Assembly: GCA_002890585.1 (NCBI GenBank)
Contig: MIQB01000086.1
Location: 1 to 8,366 of the forward strand
From: Tannerella sp. oral taxon 808
Lineage (GTDB): Bacteria > Bacteroidota > Bacteroidia > Bacteroidales > Tannerellaceae
Reading direction: 5' to 3'
DNA: 8,366 nucleotides
Part shown: one piece after another, positions 6,531 to 8,366 of the stretch
How positions within the stretch are numbered: the stretch's first letter is position 1
Layout: each line of letters begins with the position of its first letter
Notes under the pieces: generated by a model
Told to the model about the DNA's origin: nothing
What the model saw: only the letters and a program-made list of their open reading frames with translations
Database searches by the model: none
Program-made: the position numbers and the translations under genes

Positions 6531-6690
6531 GGCCAGGGGTTTCGCCCCTGGCTATCCCGCACTGGGTACACATCCGGGCTGTAGGCCCGGCGGACCATAG
6601 CCCAGGGCGAAACCCTGGGCGCACCGGGTACACGCTCGGGCTGTAGGCCCGGCGGACCATAGCCCAGGGCGAAACCCCTGGCCGCACCGG
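6531..6690. repeat. 62-bp hairpin-bearing repeat, left block (one inverted partial and two direct copies)
   Basis: Two direct copies lie at 6560-6621 and 6622-6683, beginning CACTGGGTACAC or CACCGGGTACAC. Each holds two hairpins. The first is CGGGC-TGTAG-GCCCG (6575-6589 and 6637-6651), with a sixth pair in the first copy. The second is GCCCAGGG-CGAAA-CCCTGGGC (6600-6620), reduced in the second copy. A partial copy in the opposite orientation lies at about 6532-6555 (GCCAGGGG-TTTCG-CCCCTGGC then TAT). A 12-bp palindrome CCGGGTACCCGG (6516-6527) precedes the block. I see no gene inside; open frames here are by-products of the repeat. It looks like a dispersed palindromic intergenic element. 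Confidence 0.85.
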
Positions 6691-6703
6691 GCATCTTTCC
6701 CGT

Positions 6704-6721
6704 ATACGTAATATTACGTAT
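6704..6721. promoter_or_regulatory. 18-bp perfect palindrome, candidate operator
   Basis: ATACGTAATATTACGTAT is its own reverse complement over all 18 bases. It abuts the -33 element of the promoter at 6719-6751 and is followed by the smaller dyad CGTGC-CTATA-GCACG (6725-6739) between the -33 and -7 elements. A dimeric regulator site is a reasonable reading, though untested. Confidence 0.55.
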
Positions 6722-6751
6722 TGACGTGCCTATAGCACGCCTCTACTTTTG
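6719..6751 (+). promoter_or_regulatory. Bacteroides-type promoter reading into the hairpin array
   Basis: TATTG (6719-6723) is followed after 20 bases by TACTTTTG (6744-6751), an exact TAnnTTTG element at standard spacing. Transcription would start near 6758, just ahead of the hairpin array, and could continue as a leader of about 345 nt to the ATG at 7103, or stop earlier as a small RNA. Confidence 0.6.
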
Positions 6752-6774
6752 CCCTCGCAATCGGTAAAAGACTC

Positions 6775-6908
6775 GGCGGGATTTGCACAAGATGCTTGTA
6801 CGCTACTGTACAAGGTGCTTGTACGCTACTGTACAAGATGCTTGTACGCTACTGTACAAGGTGATTGTACGCTACTGTACAAGGCGATTGTGCAAATCCA
6901 TGCCCGCC
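6775..6908. repeat. Four 23-bp hairpin units enclosed by a matching inverted repeat
   Basis: Units lie at 6795-6814, 6818-6837, 6841-6860 and 6864-6883, separated by three bases (GTG, ATG, GTG). The first three are CTTGTACGCTACTGTACAAG, a 7-bp stem around the loop GCTACT. The fourth begins with A and keeps six pairs. The array is bounded by GGATTTGCACAA (6779-6790) and its exact reverse complement TTGTGCAAATCC (6888-6899). GGCGGG (6775-6780) and CCCGCC (6903-6908) can extend the outer stem across a bulge. The outer arms look like half-units whose inner bases changed together (GCAC/GTGC instead of GTAC/GTAC), so they pair best with each other. Predicted shape: one closing stem carrying four identical hairpins. 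Peptides readable through it are repeat by-products. Confidence 0.85.
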
Positions 6909-7024
6909 CGGGATTTCGCCCCGGGCTATCATCCAGCGGCCCTACAGGCCGCACCGGGTACACACCCGGGCTGTAGGCCCGGCGGACCATAGCCCAGGGG
7001 GCAACCCTGGGCGCACCGGGTACC
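6905..7024. repeat. 62-bp hairpin-bearing repeat, right block (one inverted and one direct copy)
   Basis: A diverged copy in reverse orientation spans about 6905-6952: hairpins GCCCGGG-ATTTCGC-CCCGGGC at 6906-6926 and GCGGCC-CTACA-GGCCGC at 6936-6952. It is followed head-on by a direct copy at 6952-7013 (CACCGGGTACAC, CCCGGGC-TGTAG-GCCCGG, GCCCAGGG-GGCAA-CCCTGGGC). The start of a further unit lies at 7014-7024. The direct copy differs from the left-block copies by only a few bases, mainly at hairpin loops and stem ends. Confidence 0.85.
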
Positions 7025-7102
7025 CCGCTAATCATTGATCATTGACAATTAATAATTGAATTACGAACCCGCGGCCCCCAGGCCGCACAACCCCATTTTA
7101 TT
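7025..7102 (+). promoter_or_regulatory. AT-rich leader and GC hairpin just before the FN3 gene
   Basis: An AT-rich stretch (about 7027-7062) contains the dyad CAATTA-A-TAATTG. It is followed by the hairpin GCGGCC-CCCA-GGCCGC (7071-7086), which ends 16 bases before the ATG at 7103. No exact TAnnTTTG element is present. The placement repeats that of the hairpin 16 bases before the gene at 4028. Confidence 0.4.
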
Positions 7103-8366
7103 ATGAAAACCAAACATCATTACCCAACCTTTCTCATCGCCCTCATCCTTGGGCTGATGATGACAACCGGCACCGCATGGGCGCAAGGCCCCACATTCCC
7201 CTATAATAATGATGAACTCGACCTCAACTCTACCGAGACGGACATCTCCGTCACGTGGTATGCTGCAAAGGATGATCAGACACCTCAAGAACAGTTGAAG
7301 TACTGGATTTACGTGGCCAACGACCCCGATCTGCTGAAAGATCCTTACAGAAACAAAGACATACCGTCTGTGAACAGTCAGGACGGACCAATAATGATAG
7401 CAAAGCCAGAAGAAGACGACGCGGGCTACTATCGGACAACTTGCTACTACGATGGCAGACCTAACACCATCGTAGGGTCGCTGAGGCCCGGCACCCTCTA
7501 TTACGTGGTTGTCGCCGTTGTAGATGGAGATGACAACGTCTCCTATTACAAACTCGCAGTAGTCAGAACGGGGGGGAAAAACGCCGACACCGAGGCGCCC
7601 GAAACGAAAGACTACGTGGACGGCTATCCCAAGGCTGTCTCACCGACCGAGATCGAAGTGAAATGGAACCCGGCCAAGGACAACGTCACCGCACCGGAAA
7701 AGCTGGAATATCAGGTGGAGTGGACGTTGGGCTCTTGGGAATTTAAGTATGGGAGCGACTATCTACATACCTGCGAGTATAAGATCCGTGAACTCAAGCC
7801 CAATACGGAGTATAAGGTAGTTGTAAAGGTGATGGACAAAGGCGGTAACACTGCATCGTACGGCGTGAAGACCGTCAAGACCCCACCCCCCCCCGACACC
7901 GAGAAGCCCAAGTCGGGCGGTTACGTGGATGGCTACCCCAAGGCTGTCTCACCGACCGAGATCGAAGTGAAATGGAACCCGGGCACGGACGAAGGTGGCA
8001 CGGCGCAGGAAGACCTAGAATATGAGGTGGCGTGGGTAATACCATCGTCTGGGGACGAATCGGATTGGGACGGTGCGGATAGGAGCAGTACGCTACAGAC
8101 CTGCGAGTATAAGATCCGCGGCCTCAATCCCAATACGGAGTATTTAGTAGATGTAATGGTGCTGGACAAAGCCAATAACGTCACATGGTACGGCGAGAAG
8201 ACCATAAAGACCCCGGCCGCCGAAACGCCTGAACCCAAGCCCGAACCCGGCCCCAGCGAGGCCGTCTTGGTCAGCTCCGTGATGCTGGATCTGCCGAAGG
8301 TCTCGATCGATGGCGATCGCGAGTCGTTCCAGCTCAAGGCCTCTGTGTTGCCTGCCAACGCCACCA
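7103..8366 (+). CDS. Secreted FN3/BIG_2 surface protein (5' part; runs off right edge)
   Basis: The frame from ATG 7103 is open for 421 codons to the window edge. A signal peptide ends at about residue 27 (GTAWA before Gln28), with a type I site rather than a lipobox. Three fibronectin type III-like domains follow at about 35-157, 165-261 and 265-375. The last two share SPTEIEVKWNP, a TCEYKIR strand and the typical LKPNTEY or LNPNTEY turn. A Pro/Glu linker (ETPEPKPEPGPSE) leads into the start of a BIG_2 domain (SSVMLDLPKV, QLKASVLPANAT) at about 390-421. The protein is probably exported through the outer membrane or anchored by C-terminal domains not seen here. Such modules support adhesion or spacing of catalytic domains; the role is unknown. 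Homopolymers G7 (7570-7576) and C9 (7886-7894) lie inside the gene. Confidence 0.92.
   Translation, partial: MKTKHHYPTFLIALILGLMMTTGTAWAQGPTFPYNNDELDLNSTETDISVTWYAAKDDQTPQEQLKYWIYVANDPDLLKDPYRNKDIPSVNSQDGPIMIAKPEEDDAGYYRTTCYYDGRPNTIVGSLRPGTLYYVVVAVVDGDDNVSYYKLAVVRTGGKNADTEAPETKDYVDGYPKAVSPTEIEVKWNPAKDNVTAPEKLEYQVEWTLGSWEFKYGSDYLHTCEYKIRELKPNTEYKVVVKVMDKGGNTASYGVKTVKTPPPPDTEKPKSGGYVDGYPKAVSPTEIEVKWNPGTDEGGTAQEDLEYEVAWVIPSSGDESDWDGADRSSTLQTCEYKIRGLNPNTEYLVDVMVLDKANNVTWYGEKTIKTPAAETPEPKPEPGPSEAVLVSSVMLDLPKVSIDGDRESFQLKASVLPANAT
7886..7894 (+). repeat. Poly-C tract (C9) inside the FN3 gene
   Basis: Nine consecutive C encode part of a Pro run (residues 261-264) in the linker between the second and third FN3 domains. 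A change of one base would shift the frame. A second tract, GGGGGGG followed by AAAAA, lies at 7570-7581 in the linker after the first FN3 domain. Confidence 0.8.

Noticed and set aside
6795..6883. Possible CRISPR array
   Set aside because: The 23-bp units are contiguous with only three-base gaps. There are no unique spacers and no cas genes.
6779..6899. Terminal inverted repeats of a miniature transposable element
   Set aside because: The 12-bp arms would fit, but no target-site duplication is visible and the arms resemble half-units of the array, which explains them better.
6749..7035. Small open frames across the hairpin array and 62-bp repeats
   Set aside because: The peptides (for example LVRYCTRCLYATVQ, APGYHPAALQAAP) simply translate the repeats in several frames on both strands.

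Overview
The window looks like a chromosomal segment from a fairly GC-rich member of the Bacteroidota, most likely order Bacteroidales. The evidence is a sensor kinase with a lipoprotein-type leader and TPRs, a run of lipoproteins, BIG_2/FN3 surface proteins, promoter-like sequences of the Bacteroides type (TTG/TTTG about 18-20 bases upstream of TAnnTTTG), and starts without Shine-Dalgarno sequences. An oral genus such as Tannerella or Porphyromonas is possible, but I cannot fix the genus from sequence alone.

Layout. 1-1718 (minus strand) is the 5' part of a TPR-containing sensor histidine kinase that runs off the left edge. It is preceded by a good Bacteroides-type promoter at 1770-1799. Upstream of that promoter (1842-2207) is an AT-rich array of about 8.6 copies of a 42-bp unit, each carrying a dyad. 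2208-2572 has no convincing gene but holds three copies of a 19-bp motif and several small dyads. 2573-2767 may encode a small charged protein. Four lipoprotein genes follow on the plus strand: two tandem paralogues (2873-3403 and 3410-3949), a lipoprotein with SH3/Tudor-like modules (4028-4939), and a BIG_2 lipoprotein with two Pro-Thr linkers (5024-6493).

6494-7102 has no gene but is highly structured. It contains direct and inverted copies of a 62-bp hairpin-bearing repeat, an 18-bp perfect palindrome, a Bacteroides-type promoter, and an array of four 23-bp hairpin units enclosed by a matching inverted repeat. 7103-8366 is the 5' part of a secreted FN3/BIG_2 protein that runs off the right edge and contains G7 and C9 homopolymer tracts.

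Together the plus-strand genes look like a cell-envelope and surface-protein locus next to a divergently transcribed sensor. No enzyme or pathway is visible besides the kinase. The strongest candidates for something undescribed are the promoter-proximal multi-hairpin element at 6704-6908 and the 42-bp dyad array at 1842-2207.
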